In this document: in pieces, positions 7,918 through 16,063 of the stretch
Numbering within the stretch: position 1 is the stretch's first letter
How the letters are laid out: each line of letters begins with the position of its first letter
Position numbers and translations under genes: made by a program
The notes under the pieces: generated by a model
Database searches by the model: none
What the model was told of the DNA's origin: nothing
The model's input: the letters and a program-made list of their open reading frames with translations, nothing else
From: Bradyrhizobium sp. Ash2021
GTDB lineage: Bacteria; Pseudomonadota; Alphaproteobacteria; Rhizobiales; Xanthobacteraceae
Direction: 5' to 3'
Length of the DNA stretch: 64,000 bases
Assembly: GCF_031202265.1 (NCBI RefSeq)
Contig: NZ_CP100604.1
Location: 3,020,501 to 3,084,500, forward strand

Positions 7918-8859
7918 GTGGCTGAGGTCGGTTACCCGCGCGATCTCCGCGGCTACGGCCGCAACCCGCCCGATCCGAAATGGCCGGGCAACGCGCGCGT
8001 CGCCGTGCAGTTCGTAGTGAATTTCGAAGAGGGCGGCGAGAACAACATTTTGCACGGCGACCGCGCCTCGGAGGCGTTCTTGTCCGACGTGCTGGGCGCA
8101 CAGCCCTGGCCCGGCCAGCGCCATGCCAACATCGAGTCGATGTTCGAATATGGTTCGCGCGCCGGCTTCTGGCGGCTGTGGCGGATATTCGGCGAACGCC
8201 AACTGCTGACCACCGTGTTTGGTGTCGCCACTGCATTGAAGCGCAATCCCGAAGTGGTCGCGGCCATGAAGGAGGCCGGGTGGGATATCGCCAGCCACAG
8301 CCTGAAATGGATCGAGCACAAGGACATGTCGGAAGTCGAGGAGCGCCGGGAGATCGTCGAGGCGATCCGCGTGCATACCGAGGCGACAGGCGCCCGTCCG
8401 CTCGGATGGTACACCGGGCGCTCGTCGATCAATACGCTGAGATTCTTGATGGAAGCCGGCGGCTTGCTTTATCTCTGCGACTCTTATGCCGACGATCTGC
8501 CGTACTGGATCAAGGCGCCATCCGCTGGCCCGCATCTGGTCATTCCTTACACGCTCGACGCCAACGACATGCGTTTTGTCAACGCGCAGGGCTTTGGCGG
8601 CGGCGATCAGTTCTTCACCTATCTCAAGGACAGCTTTGATGTCCTCTATGCCGAGGGCGAGACCTCGCCGAAGATGATGTCGATCGGGCTGCATTGTCGC
8701 GTCGTCGGCCGCCCCGGCCGCGCGGCGTCCCTGATGCGGTTTCTCGATTACATCATGAAGCATGAGCGGGTCTGGGTACCGACGCGGCTGCAGATCGCGC
8801 AGCACTGGCACGCCAATCTCGGGCATCTCGCCGCCAACGCCTTCGACATCGGACAGTGA
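7918..8859 (+). CDS. puuE: Allantoinase PuuE (polysaccharide-deacetylase-fold)
   Basis: A 313-aa member of the NodB/polysaccharide deacetylase fold, of the cofactor-independent PuuE type that hydrolyses allantoin to allantoate. The PuuE-specific N-terminus (YPRDLRGYG), the NFEEGGENN block, EYGSRAGFWR, ASHSLKW and SIGLHCRVVGRPGR are all present. It starts with GTG at 7918, directly after the TAG of the DUF3830 gene, implying coupled translation. It is followed 9 bp later by UraD-UraH, which makes its substrate. It is cytosolic. Classic dinuclear-metal allantoinase features (HxH amidohydrolase type) are absent, as expected. Confidence 0.95.
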   Translation: MAEVGYPRDLRGYGRNPPDPKWPGNARVAVQFVVNFEEGGENNILHGDRASEAFLSDVLGAQPWPGQRHANIESMFEYGSRAGFWRLWRIFGERQLLTTVFGVATALKRNPEVVAAMKEAGWDIASHSLKWIEHKDMSEVEERREIVEAIRVHTEATGARPLGWYTGRSSINTLRFLMEAGGLLYLCDSYADDLPYWIKAPSAGPHLVIPYTLDANDMRFVNAQGFGGGDQFFTYLKDSFDVLYAEGETSPKMMSIGLHCRVVGRPGRAASLMRFLDYIMKHERVWVPTRLQIAQHWHANLGHLAANAFDIGQ

Positions 8860-8868
8860 AAGCGCGAA

Positions 8869-9756
8869 ATGATTCAGAAAACGCTCGCCGATCTGAATGC
8901 CTGCAGCAAGGACGAATTCGTCGCAGCGCTCGCGAACATCTTCGAGTATTCGCCATGGATCGCCGAACAGGCGGCGTCAGCGCGGCCGTTCGCGGGCGTC
9001 AATGCGTTATTCGCGGCCATGAAGGCGGTGGTCGATCGCGCGCCCTCCGAATTGCGGTTGGCGCTGATCAAGGGGCATCCTGATCTCGCCAACAAGACCC
9101 AGCGCGCCGGGGGCCTGACCGCGGAATCCAGCGACGAGCAGAACAGCGTCGGCCTCGACCGGTTGTCGGATGCCGAATATGACGCGTTCGAGCGCGTCAA
9201 CAACGCCTATCGCTCAAAATTCGGTTTTCCCTATGTCGTCTGCGTTCGCCGCCACACCAAGGATTCCATCCTGCGCGATTTCGAACGCCGGCTGCCGAAC
9301 GACGCGAACACGGAAACGCAGGCCTCGGTCGCGGAAATCTGCCGGATCGCGGCGCTGCGGCTCGATCAACTGGTGACGTCGGACGACCGGCTCGCGGTGC
9401 ACGGGCGGCTGTCGACCCATGTGCTGGATACCCATAGCGGCAAGCCTGCTGCCGGGATCGCAGTCGAACTCGTCGAATTGTCCGACCTCGGCGTCAGCCG
9501 CGTGGTGACGCGCACCGTCACCAACAGCGACGGCCGCACCGATCAGCCCTTGATCGGCGGCCGTCCGGTACCGATCGGGCGTTACGAATTGGTGTTCAGC
9601 GTCGGGAAATACTTCGCCGCACGGCAGGTGCCGATGTCGGATCCGCCGTTCCTCGATCAGATTCCGCTGCGCTTTTCGGTGAGCGATCCCGAGGGCCATC
9701 TCCACGTGCCGCTATTGGTCACGCCATGGAGCTACGCCACGTATCGGGGGAGCTGA
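8869..9756 (+). CDS. Fused OHCU decarboxylase (UraD) and 5-hydroxyisourate hydrolase (UraH)
   Basis: A 295-aa bifunctional enzyme covering the two steps between urate oxidase and allantoin. Residues about 1-165 are the helical UraD domain, with the catalytic-His motif KGHPDLA and SKFGFPYVVCVRRH. Residues about 180-295 are the transthyretin-like HIU hydrolase, with HVLDTHSGKPA, an NSDGRTD turn and the diagnostic C-terminal YRGS. UraH acts first (HIU to OHCU), then UraD decarboxylates OHCU to S-allantoin. Fusion of the two is known in several bacteria and in plants (with reversed chemistry order in the chain). It lies between puuE and urate oxidase. Confidence 0.95.
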   Translation: MIQKTLADLNACSKDEFVAALANIFEYSPWIAEQAASARPFAGVNALFAAMKAVVDRAPSELRLALIKGHPDLANKTQRAGGLTAESSDEQNSVGLDRLSDAEYDAFERVNNAYRSKFGFPYVVCVRRHTKDSILRDFERRLPNDANTETQASVAEICRIAALRLDQLVTSDDRLAVHGRLSTHVLDTHSGKPAAGIAVELVELSDLGVSRVVTRTVTNSDGRTDQPLIGGRPVPIGRYELVFSVGKYFAARQVPMSDPPFLDQIPLRFSVSDPEGHLHVPLLVTPWSYATYRGS

Positions 9757-9777
9757 ATGTCTCTATGCCTCATCCGA

Positions 9778-9793
9778 TGGCACGAAGGTTGCT
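9778..9793 (+). promoter_or_regulatory. Sigma-54 (-24/-12) promoter for urate oxidase
   Basis: TGGCAC, five bases (GAAGG), then TTGCT: an exact fit to the RpoN consensus including the G after CAC. The -24 GG is at 9779-9780 and the -12 GC at 9791-9792, which predicts transcription starting near 9804, 53 bp before the urate oxidase GTG. It sits just after the UraD-UraH stop, so urate oxidase can be induced separately from the upstream genes. Seen in sequence; activity is inferred. Confidence 0.82.
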
Positions 9794-9856
9794 CATTATT
9801 GGCTCGTAACGGGTGACGAAATCCCGCGAATTTACCGCTGAACTGGAGGCTCTCGC

Positions 9857-10699
9857 GTGCCGCTGATCAAGAACAGATATGGGAAGGGCCGCGTCCGCGT
9901 GATGCGGATTCATCGCGATGGCGACAAGCACGAGGTCAGCCAGCTCAACATCAAGGCGATGATCGAAGGCGATTTTGCCCGCGCCTACACCCACGGCGAC
10001 AATTCCACTTCGGTCTCGACCGACACCATCAAGAACGTGGTCAACATCGTCGCCCGCGAAAACACCGGGCTCTGCACCGAAGAATTCTGCCAGGTGCTGG
10101 CGAAGAAATATCTCGACAACTACCCGCGGATTTCATCGGTCGCGATCACCGCGCATGAGACGAAATGGAGCCGCCTGAGCTTTGGTGGCAAGCCGAATCC
10201 GCACAGCTTTGTGCTCGACAGCAACGGCAAGCCGTTCGTCGAGGCGACGCTTGCCCGCGATGGTGCCTCGACGCTGATTTCGGGCATCGACGGCTTTACC
10301 TTCATGAAGTCGACCCAGTCGGGCTGGGAGAATTACGTGAAGGATCGCTACACCACGATTCCGCCGACTGGCGACCGGATGTGCGCAACCTCCATGGTAG
10401 CGTCCTGGAAATGGTCGGGTAAGCCGCAAAAGTATTCCGCCATCAACGTGAAGATACTCGACACGGTGCTGGAAGTGTTCTCGACCACCTACAGCATGAG
10501 CGTTCAGGACAGCCTGTACCGGATGGGCGAGGCGGCGCTCGCGGCGGTGCCGGAGATTTCCGAAATCAGCATGGCCTGCCCGAATATGCATTTCATCCCG
10601 ATCAACCTGTCGGCGTTCGGGCTCGATAACCACAACGATGTGTTCCTGCCGACCGATGAGCCGCACGGCCAGATCGAATGCACGGTAGGGCGGGGCTAG
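9857..10699 (+). CDS. Urate oxidase (uricase)
   Basis: A 280-aa cofactor-free uricase, made of two tandem T-fold (tunneling-fold) domains. Family landmarks include KNRYGKGRVRV at the N-terminus, DTIKNVVNIVAREN, the middle FTFMKSTQSGWENY segment and the C-terminal NMHFIPINLS and LPTDEPHGQIE. It converts urate and O2 to 5-hydroxyisourate, which is then handled by the UraH/UraD protein encoded immediately upstream. The start is GTG at 9857 with GGAGG 8 nt before. The upstream sigma-54 promoter suggests nitrogen-limited expression. Confidence 0.96.
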   Translation: MPLIKNRYGKGRVRVMRIHRDGDKHEVSQLNIKAMIEGDFARAYTHGDNSTSVSTDTIKNVVNIVARENTGLCTEEFCQVLAKKYLDNYPRISSVAITAHETKWSRLSFGGKPNPHSFVLDSNGKPFVEATLARDGASTLISGIDGFTFMKSTQSGWENYVKDRYTTIPPTGDRMCATSMVASWKWSGKPQKYSAINVKILDTVLEVFSTTYSMSVQDSLYRMGEAALAAVPEISEISMACPNMHFIPINLSAFGLDNHNDVFLPTDEPHGQIECTVGRG

Positions 10700-10713
10700 G
10701 TTCGCTCTCCCGG

Positions 10714-10796
10714 CGTCATTGCGAGCGAAGCGAAGCAATCCATAGGGCCGCAAAACAAGTGTGGATTGCTTCGTCGCTTCGCTCCTCGCAATGACG
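10714..10796. repeat. Palindromic interspersed repeat, family A, copy 1
   Basis: An imperfect inverted repeat whose outer arms read CGTCATTGCGAG and its complement, with an internal AAGCAATCCA/TGGATTGCTT pair. It lies between the 3' ends of the convergent urate oxidase and xanthine dehydrogenase genes. Two longer copies occur at 40112-40259 and 40364-40482. This matches an abundant REP-like element of Bradyrhizobium-type genomes. Confidence 0.85.
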
Positions 10797-10809
10797 GCGG
10801 TGGTGAGGC

Positions 10810-13542
10810 CTACGAATCCTTGCCACCAAATTTCTCATGCAACGCCGGCCACAGCCGGTCCGGCTTGAACGGCGTTGCCGTAAAGCGGATGCCGGTGGCG
10901 TCGGCGATCGCGTTACCGAGCGCGGCGGCGACGGGATTGTACGGGCTTTCGCTCATCGATTTGGCGCCCATCGGCCCCAATGTGTCCGAGGTGTCGGCGA
11001 ACAATACTTCGGTGCGCGGAACGTCGGCGAAAGACGGCAGATGATAATCGCGGAATTTGGGATTGACCACGCGGCCGCCCTCATCGATCAGCATCTCCTC
11101 GTACAGCGCGGCGCCGAGCGATTGGGCGACGCCGCCTTCGACCTGGCCGCGGCATTGCATGGGATTGGCGACCCGGCCGGCGTCGGCGGCCTGCACGCTC
11201 TTCAATATCCTGATCTCGCCGGTAGCCTCGTTCACGGCGACACGGAAGCCCTGCACATTGAAGGCGACCGAGCGCGGCGTCCCCTCAGAGGTGCCGGTTG
11301 CGACCAGCGTTGTTCCCCCGACTTTTGCGGCTTCGGCTAGTTCGGCAAAGGACAGGCGGTGTTTGCCGCAAACCACGCTCTCGTTCTGGATGGCGCAAGC
11401 GGCGGGATCGGCTCCGGCGATCTGCGACGCGAGCGCCTTGAGGTCGCGCGCGAGATTTTCCGAAGCCGCCTGCGTCGCGCGCCCGGCCACAAAGGTGCCG
11501 GCGCTACCATAGGCGCCGGTGTCGTGGCCGCCATGGGCGGTGTCGGATTGCCGCAGGTGGATGCGATCGACCGTGGTCGCCAGGGCGGTCGCGGCGATCT
11601 GGCGATGCACCGTAGAGGTGCCATTGCCGAACTCCGCCGTGCCGACCGTCAATTCGAACCCGCCATCGTCTCGCAGCGAAATCTTGCAGTCGGCCAAATG
11701 TCCTTCGGGCGGGACGGTGTCGATCATGGTCAGCGCGATGCCGTCGCCGATCAGCCACTCGGCGGAGAGCGCGGTGTCAGCCGTCTCGGCGGCCATCGCG
11801 CGCTCGACCAGATCGAGGCACTGGTCCAGCCCGTAGGAGCCGTAGAGCACGTCGGTATGTTCGGGGCCGGGCGGCGAGCGCATGGGATCGCCGGGTTTGA
11901 CGATGTTGCGGCGGCGGATTTCGAACGGGCTGATGCCGAGCTGTCTTGCAAGTTCGTCGATCGCCGCTTCCACCGCGATCAGCGTTTGCGGCAGGCCATA
12001 GCCGCGGAAGGCGCCTGACGGCACGGTGTTGGTATAGGCGGCGACGGCATCGACCTTCTTGTTCGGGCAATTATAGACGCCGATGCATTCGCCGACGGCG
12101 TGGAACAGCACCGGGCCGGCATGGTTGCCATAGGCGCCGGTGTTGGAGAGCACGTCGAGCTGCAGCGCGGTCAGTTTTCCGTTGTTGTCGGCGCCGGCCT
12201 TCACGGTGACGCGCATCGGATGCCGCGTCGAGGTCGCGATGAACTGTTCCTCGCGGGTGAGTTCGAATTTTACAGGGCGTCCGGTCTTGATCGCGGCGAG
12301 CGCCAGGATATCCTCGACGAACATCTCCTGTTTGCCGCCGAAGCCGCCGCCGACCCGTTCGCAGAACACCCGCACCTTGTCGGGCGCGAGATCGAAAATC
12401 TCCGCCAGCGCGCGCCGCGTCAGGAATGGCACCTGCGTGCTGGAGCGAACGTTCAGGACGCCCTTGGCGTCGACCCAGGCAAGACCGCCATGGGTTTCCA
12501 GGGCGGCATGCTGGACCCGCTGGGTGGTGAAGGTGCCCTCATAGGTCGCGGCCGCCTGCGCCAGCGCGGTGGCGACGTCGCCATATTCGCCGTGCCTTTC
12601 CGCGACGATATTGCGTTTGGCATTGGTGACGCGATGCTCCGGCGTCTTGTCGGGATGGATGACGGGCGCGCCCGGCGCAATCGCCTCTGCGGGATCGACC
12701 ACGGCGGGGAGAATTTCGTAGGCGACCTTGAGGCGGCGGCAGCCTTCCTCGGCGGCGGCCTCGGTCTCCGCAACGACCGCGGCAACCTTCTGCCCGATGA
12801 AGCGGACGACATTGTCGAGCACGCGGGTGTCGTCGGGATCCATCCAGACCCTCTCGTGCCGCGCGGTCGAGAACAGGCGATCCGGCGAATCCTCATGCGT
12901 CAGTACCGCGTGCACACCGGGGACGCTCAGCGCCGCATTCTTGTCGATCGAGATGATTTTGGCGTGCGGATGCGGCGAGCGCAGCATCTTGATGTGCAGC
13001 AGGCCTTCGATATCCGTATCGAACGTGTAGCGCGCCGCGCCGCGCACCACCTGCGGTCCCGCGGGCGCCGGCAGGCTGCGGCCGAACGCGCCGCCTGCAG
13101 TAGCGTCCTCGATATTGGTCTTGCCATCGAGCGCGTCTTCGATCGAACGATAGCCGGTGCAGCGGCAGATATTGCCTTTCAGCGCGGCGCCGAGATCCTG
13201 TCGCTGCGCCTGGTTCAGCGAGGCGCAGGTCAGGATCATGCCGGCGGTGCAGAAGCCGCACTGAAACCCCTGCGCATCGACGAAGGCCTGCTGCATCGGA
13301 TGGGTACCGCCGTCGGGTGCCAGCCCTTCGATGGTGGTGATGGCGTGGCCGTCGGCGCGGAACGCCGGGATCAGGCAGCTATGCACGGGCTCGCCGTCGA
13401 TCAGCACGGTGCAGGCGCCGCAGTCGCCGGCATCGCAGCCTTTCTTGACGCCGAAATGGCCGAGCTGGCGCAGAAATGTCCGCAGGCATTGGCCGGCCCG
13501 CGGGCTTTCGGAAAATTCCTTGCCATTGATCTCGAAGGTCAT
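10810..13542 (-). CDS. Xanthine dehydrogenase, fused [2Fe-2S] and molybdopterin-binding subunits
   Basis: A 910-aa molybdenum hydroxylase. Residues 1-75 are the plant-ferredoxin-type domain (C36, C41, C44, C56) and about 76-150 the second [2Fe-2S] helical domain (C95, C98, C126, C128). From about 155 onward runs the molybdopterin domain with GGGFGGK, a GAFRGYG segment and the C-terminal SMSESPYNPVA region carrying the catalytic Glu. It oxidises hypoxanthine/xanthine to urate, the substrate of the convergent uricase. The order (FeS fused to Mo subunit, FAD subunit separate) differs from the common XdhA/XdhB split. The ATG at 13542 overlaps the FAD-subunit stop by ATGA; the reading frame extends upstream but overlaps the FAD gene. 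Confidence 0.92.
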   Translation of the reverse strand: MTFEINGKEFSESPRAGQCLRTFLRQLGHFGVKKGCDAGDCGACTVLIDGEPVHSCLIPAFRADGHAITTIEGLAPDGGTHPMQQAFVDAQGFQCGFCTAGMILTCASLNQAQRQDLGAALKGNICRCTGYRSIEDALDGKTNIEDATAGGAFGRSLPAPAGPQVVRGAARYTFDTDIEGLLHIKMLRSPHPHAKIISIDKNAALSVPGVHAVLTHEDSPDRLFSTARHERVWMDPDDTRVLDNVVRFIGQKVAAVVAETEAAAEEGCRRLKVAYEILPAVVDPAEAIAPGAPVIHPDKTPEHRVTNAKRNIVAERHGEYGDVATALAQAAATYEGTFTTQRVQHAALETHGGLAWVDAKGVLNVRSSTQVPFLTRRALAEIFDLAPDKVRVFCERVGGGFGGKQEMFVEDILALAAIKTGRPVKFELTREEQFIATSTRHPMRVTVKAGADNNGKLTALQLDVLSNTGAYGNHAGPVLFHAVGECIGVYNCPNKKVDAVAAYTNTVPSGAFRGYGLPQTLIAVEAAIDELARQLGISPFEIRRRNIVKPGDPMRSPPGPEHTDVLYGSYGLDQCLDLVERAMAAETADTALSAEWLIGDGIALTMIDTVPPEGHLADCKISLRDDGGFELTVGTAEFGNGTSTVHRQIAATALATTVDRIHLRQSDTAHGGHDTGAYGSAGTFVAGRATQAASENLARDLKALASQIAGADPAACAIQNESVVCGKHRLSFAELAEAAKVGGTTLVATGTSEGTPRSVAFNVQGFRVAVNEATGEIRILKSVQAADAGRVANPMQCRGQVEGGVAQSLGAALYEEMLIDEGGRVVNPKFRDYHLPSFADVPRTEVLFADTSDTLGPMGAKSMSESPYNPVAAALGNAIADATGIRFTATPFKPDRLWPALHEKFGGKDS

Positions 13543-14360
13543 GGCAGCGCCTGCAATTCGCTGCGGATTTCCTGCGCCAGCCGCTGCGTCATGGCCTTGC
13601 GCCACATCGGCTTACCGTGGATGTCGGTGTGGTAGAGGCCGTCGGGAATCCGCTGCAGGATCGTTTCGCGCAGCTCTTCTGGTTTTGGCATTCCCGCAAA
13701 GGACAGCTTTACCGGCCGCGCGGTGGCCGCGGTGATAACAAGCACAAAATCACCTTCGCTCGTGACGCTGCCGATCAGCAGCGCCGCCGACCGGCCGACC
13801 GGTGTCAGCGAGATCTGGCGAAACGCCGAACGGCGTTTCAGCGCCGCCAGCGGAATATCGATTTGCCGCAGCAGATCGCCCGGCGCCAGCACATTGCGCT
13901 GATCGCCGGCGACGAAGTCGGCGACGGCAACTTTCCGCTCGCCGCCGCCGGCCTGCCAGATCGTGCAGACGCCGTCGAGCGCCGATGTCAGCGAGATCAT
14001 GGGACCTGCCGGCAACGACATGCAGATGTTGCCGCCGACGGTCGCCGTCTTCCAGATCTTGAAGGAGGCCAGAAACGCCCGGCAGCACTGGTTGATCAAG
14101 GGCGAAGCGATCCATTCCGGCGGGCAGGCCAGCGCATCGAGCTGCGCCACGGTGCAGGTCGCCGCAACGCTGAGCCCGGACTCGCCGATGGTCAGCGCCG
14201 GCCATTTGAAATCGGTGAGGTCGATCAACCGGGTCAGATGGACCTGTGGCTCCGAGAACAGCCAGGTCCCGCCCGCGAGCCAAGCGTCGCCGGCCGTCCA
14301 AACGGGCAATTGCGCCCGCGAGGTCGGATGCGCAACTTCATTGATGGTATTCAAATCCAT
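13539..14360 (-). CDS. Xanthine dehydrogenase FAD-binding subunit
   Basis: A 273-aa FAD-binding subunit of the molybdenum hydroxylase family. It has the AGGTWLF motif near residue 30 and the second FAD motif TATVGGNIC (about residue 105), then the CO-dehydrogenase-flavoprotein C-terminal domain. It passes electrons from the FeS clusters to NAD+. Its stop overlaps the start of the fused FeS/Mo subunit (ATGA at 13539-13542), so the pair forms one holoenzyme unit. The ATG at 14360 is preferred to 14390. The promoter region is shared divergently with the guanine-type deaminase. Confidence 0.9.
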   Translation of the reverse strand: MDLNTINEVAHPTSRAQLPVWTAGDAWLAGGTWLFSEPQVHLTRLIDLTDFKWPALTIGESGLSVAATCTVAQLDALACPPEWIASPLINQCCRAFLASFKIWKTATVGGNICMSLPAGPMISLTSALDGVCTIWQAGGGERKVAVADFVAGDQRNVLAPGDLLRQIDIPLAALKRRSAFRQISLTPVGRSAALLIGSVTSEGDFVLVITAATARPVKLSFAGMPKPEELRETILQRIPDGLYHTDIHGKPMWRKAMTQRLAQEIRSELQALP

Positions 14361-14407
14361 AGATACGCCAACGCTTTCAACACGATGCATCTCAGCCTAT
14401 GAAGTCT

Positions 14408-14423
14408 TGCAAGACCAGCGCCA
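14408..14423 (-). promoter_or_regulatory. Sigma-54-like promoter upstream of xanthine dehydrogenase operon
   Basis: On the minus strand: TGGCGC, five bases, TTGCA. One base differs from the TGGCAC consensus; the -24 GG and -12 GC are intact and correctly spaced. The predicted start (~14397) is 37 bp before the FAD-subunit ATG. It lies only 2 bp from an opposing near-match for the deaminase gene. Confidence 0.5.
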
Positions 14424-14425
14424 AT

Positions 14426-14440
14426 TGTCACGGGGCTTGC
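14426..14440 (+). promoter_or_regulatory. Weak sigma-54-like promoter upstream of guanine-type deaminase
   Basis: TGTCAC, five bases (GGGGC), TTGC. The -24 element has GT in place of the invariant GG, which normally weakens or abolishes RpoN binding. It is listed because position (about 60-70 bp before the ATG at 14513) and context agree with the neighbouring sites. Confidence 0.3.
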
Positions 14441-14512
14441 GATGTTCTTTGAATTGCAGGGACGGTTAAGCTGATCGTTCTGCAATTCGGTATCCCAAGG
14501 AAAGTTCGGAGC

Positions 14513-15859
14513 ATGGACCCCACGCGGGCAATCTGGATCAAGGATCCACTGGCCATCCTCGCCGATGGAGCGGAACGCGGCATTGTCGTCCAGAACGGCA
14601 GGATCGTCGAACTGGTGCCGAAAGGCGGCCAGCCCAGGACATCGGCGGTTTTCTTCGAGGCCGGCGACCATGTGGTGCTGCCGGGGCTGATCAACACCCA
14701 TCATCATTTCTACCAGACGCTGACGCGGGCGGTGCCGGCGGCGCTGGATCGCGAGCTGTTTCCCTGGTTGCAGGCGCTTTATCCGGTCTGGGCGCGGCTG
14801 ACGCCGGATGCCCTCAATCTCGGCGTCACCGTGGCGATGTCGGAATTGCTGCTGTCGGGCTGCACCACCACCACCGATCATCATTACGTCTTTCCGGCCG
14901 GGCTCGAGGACGCCGTCGATATCGAGGTGGCCGCGGCCAAGCGGCTCGGCATTCGCGTGCTGCTGACGCGCGGTTCGATGAACCGTTCGCAGCGCGACGG
15001 CGGCCTGCCGCCCGACAGCGTGGTGCAGGACGAAGACACGATCCTGGCCGACAGCGCGCGCGTGGTCGCAAAGCATCATCAGCGTGGCGCGGACGCCATG
15101 GTGCAGATCGCGCTGGCGCCATGTTCGCCGTTCTCGGTGACGACCTCGCTGATGCGCGCGACCGCAGACCTTGCCGACAAGCTCGACGTCCGCCTGCATA
15201 CCCATCTGGCGGAAACCGAGGACGAGAACAAATTCTGCGAGCAGATGCACGGCTGCCGGCCGCTGGATTACCTCGATCAATGCGGCTGGCTCAACGCGCG
15301 GACCTGGCTGGCGCATGGCATCCACTTCAACGCCGACGAGATGAAACGGCTGGGCAAGGCCAGGACCGCCATCAGCCACTGCGCCTGCAGCAACCAGTTG
15401 CTGGCCTCCGGCTGCTGTCCGGTCTGCGAGATGGAAGAGGCGGGGGTTTCGATCGGGCTCGGCGTCGACGGCTCGGCCTCGAACGACGGATCCAATCTGA
15501 TGCAGGAGGTGCGGGTCGCGTTCCTGCTGCAACGGGCGCGCTACGGCGTCGGCCGCATCAGCCACAAGGACGCGCTGCGCTGGGCCACCCGGGGCTCGGC
15601 GGCCTGTGTCGGCCGTCCCGAGCTCGGCGAGATCGCGGTCGGCAAGGCGGCCGATCTGGCGCTGTTCAAGCTTGACGAATTGCGTTTCTCCGGCCACGGC
15701 GATCCCTTGGCGGCGCTGGTGCTGTGTGGCGCGCATCGGGCCGACCGGGTGATGGTCGGCGGCAACTGGGTGGTGATGGACGGCGCGATTCCCGGGCTTG
15801 ATATGCCCGACCTGATCCGCCGCCACAGCGCCGCGGCGCATGCGATGCAGGTGGGGTGA
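14513..15859 (+). CDS. 8-oxoguanine/guanine-type deaminase (amidohydrolase superfamily)
   Basis: A 448-aa metal-dependent deaminase of the AtzB/TrzN/8-oxoguanine-deaminase group. Metal and catalytic residues are visible: THHHF (about residues 62-66), HTHLAETEDE (about 232), LAHGIHF (about 265) and GVDGSASND (about 318). The cysteine-rich SHCACSNQLLASGCCPVCEM stretch resembles the 8-oxoguanine deaminase type. Product would be urate from 8-oxoguanine or xanthine from guanine. It is divergent from xanthine dehydrogenase and close to the purine importer, so a purine deaminase role is well supported; the exact base is not. Older annotations often call this family hydroxydechloroatrazine hydrolase. 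Confidence 0.87.
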   Translation: MDPTRAIWIKDPLAILADGAERGIVVQNGRIVELVPKGGQPRTSAVFFEAGDHVVLPGLINTHHHFYQTLTRAVPAALDRELFPWLQALYPVWARLTPDALNLGVTVAMSELLLSGCTTTTDHHYVFPAGLEDAVDIEVAAAKRLGIRVLLTRGSMNRSQRDGGLPPDSVVQDEDTILADSARVVAKHHQRGADAMVQIALAPCSPFSVTTSLMRATADLADKLDVRLHTHLAETEDENKFCEQMHGCRPLDYLDQCGWLNARTWLAHGIHFNADEMKRLGKARTAISHCACSNQLLASGCCPVCEMEEAGVSIGLGVDGSASNDGSNLMQEVRVAFLLQRARYGVGRISHKDALRWATRGSAACVGRPELGEIAVGKAADLALFKLDELRFSGHGDPLAALVLCGAHRADRVMVGGNWVVMDGAIPGLDMPDLIRRHSAAAHAMQVG

Positions 15860-15870
15860 CGGCCGGTGCG

Positions 15871-16050
15871 CTCCCTCGCCCCGCCCTTGCGGGGAGAGGG
15901 TTGGGGTGAGGGGCTCTCTCCCAACTTCGATGGTAATGGTTTGGAAAGCCGCAGTCTTCTGGAAGCGTCGACGGCGCAAGCATAGTGCCTCGCCCCTCAC
16001 CCGGATCGCTACGCGATCCGACCTCTCCCCGCTTTTGCGGGGAGAGGTGA
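15871..16050. repeat. Palindromic interspersed repeat, family B, copy 1
   Basis: Outer arms CTCCCTCGCCCCGC / GCGGGGAGAGG enclose a variable core with an inner GATCGC-GCGATC hairpin (around 16004-16020) and a CCCCTCACCC/GGGTGAGGGG pair. It lies between convergent genes. Copies occur at 44224-44368 and 58315-58447. It may terminate transcription from both sides but has no T-run. Confidence 0.85.
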
Positions 16051-16063
16051 AGAGAAGCCGGCC

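Noticed and set aside
12100..13635. Long antisense open frame opposite the xanthine dehydrogenase gene
   Set aside because: High-GC third positions of the real gene keep the opposite frame open. The predicted protein is Arg/Gly/Ala-rich without domains.
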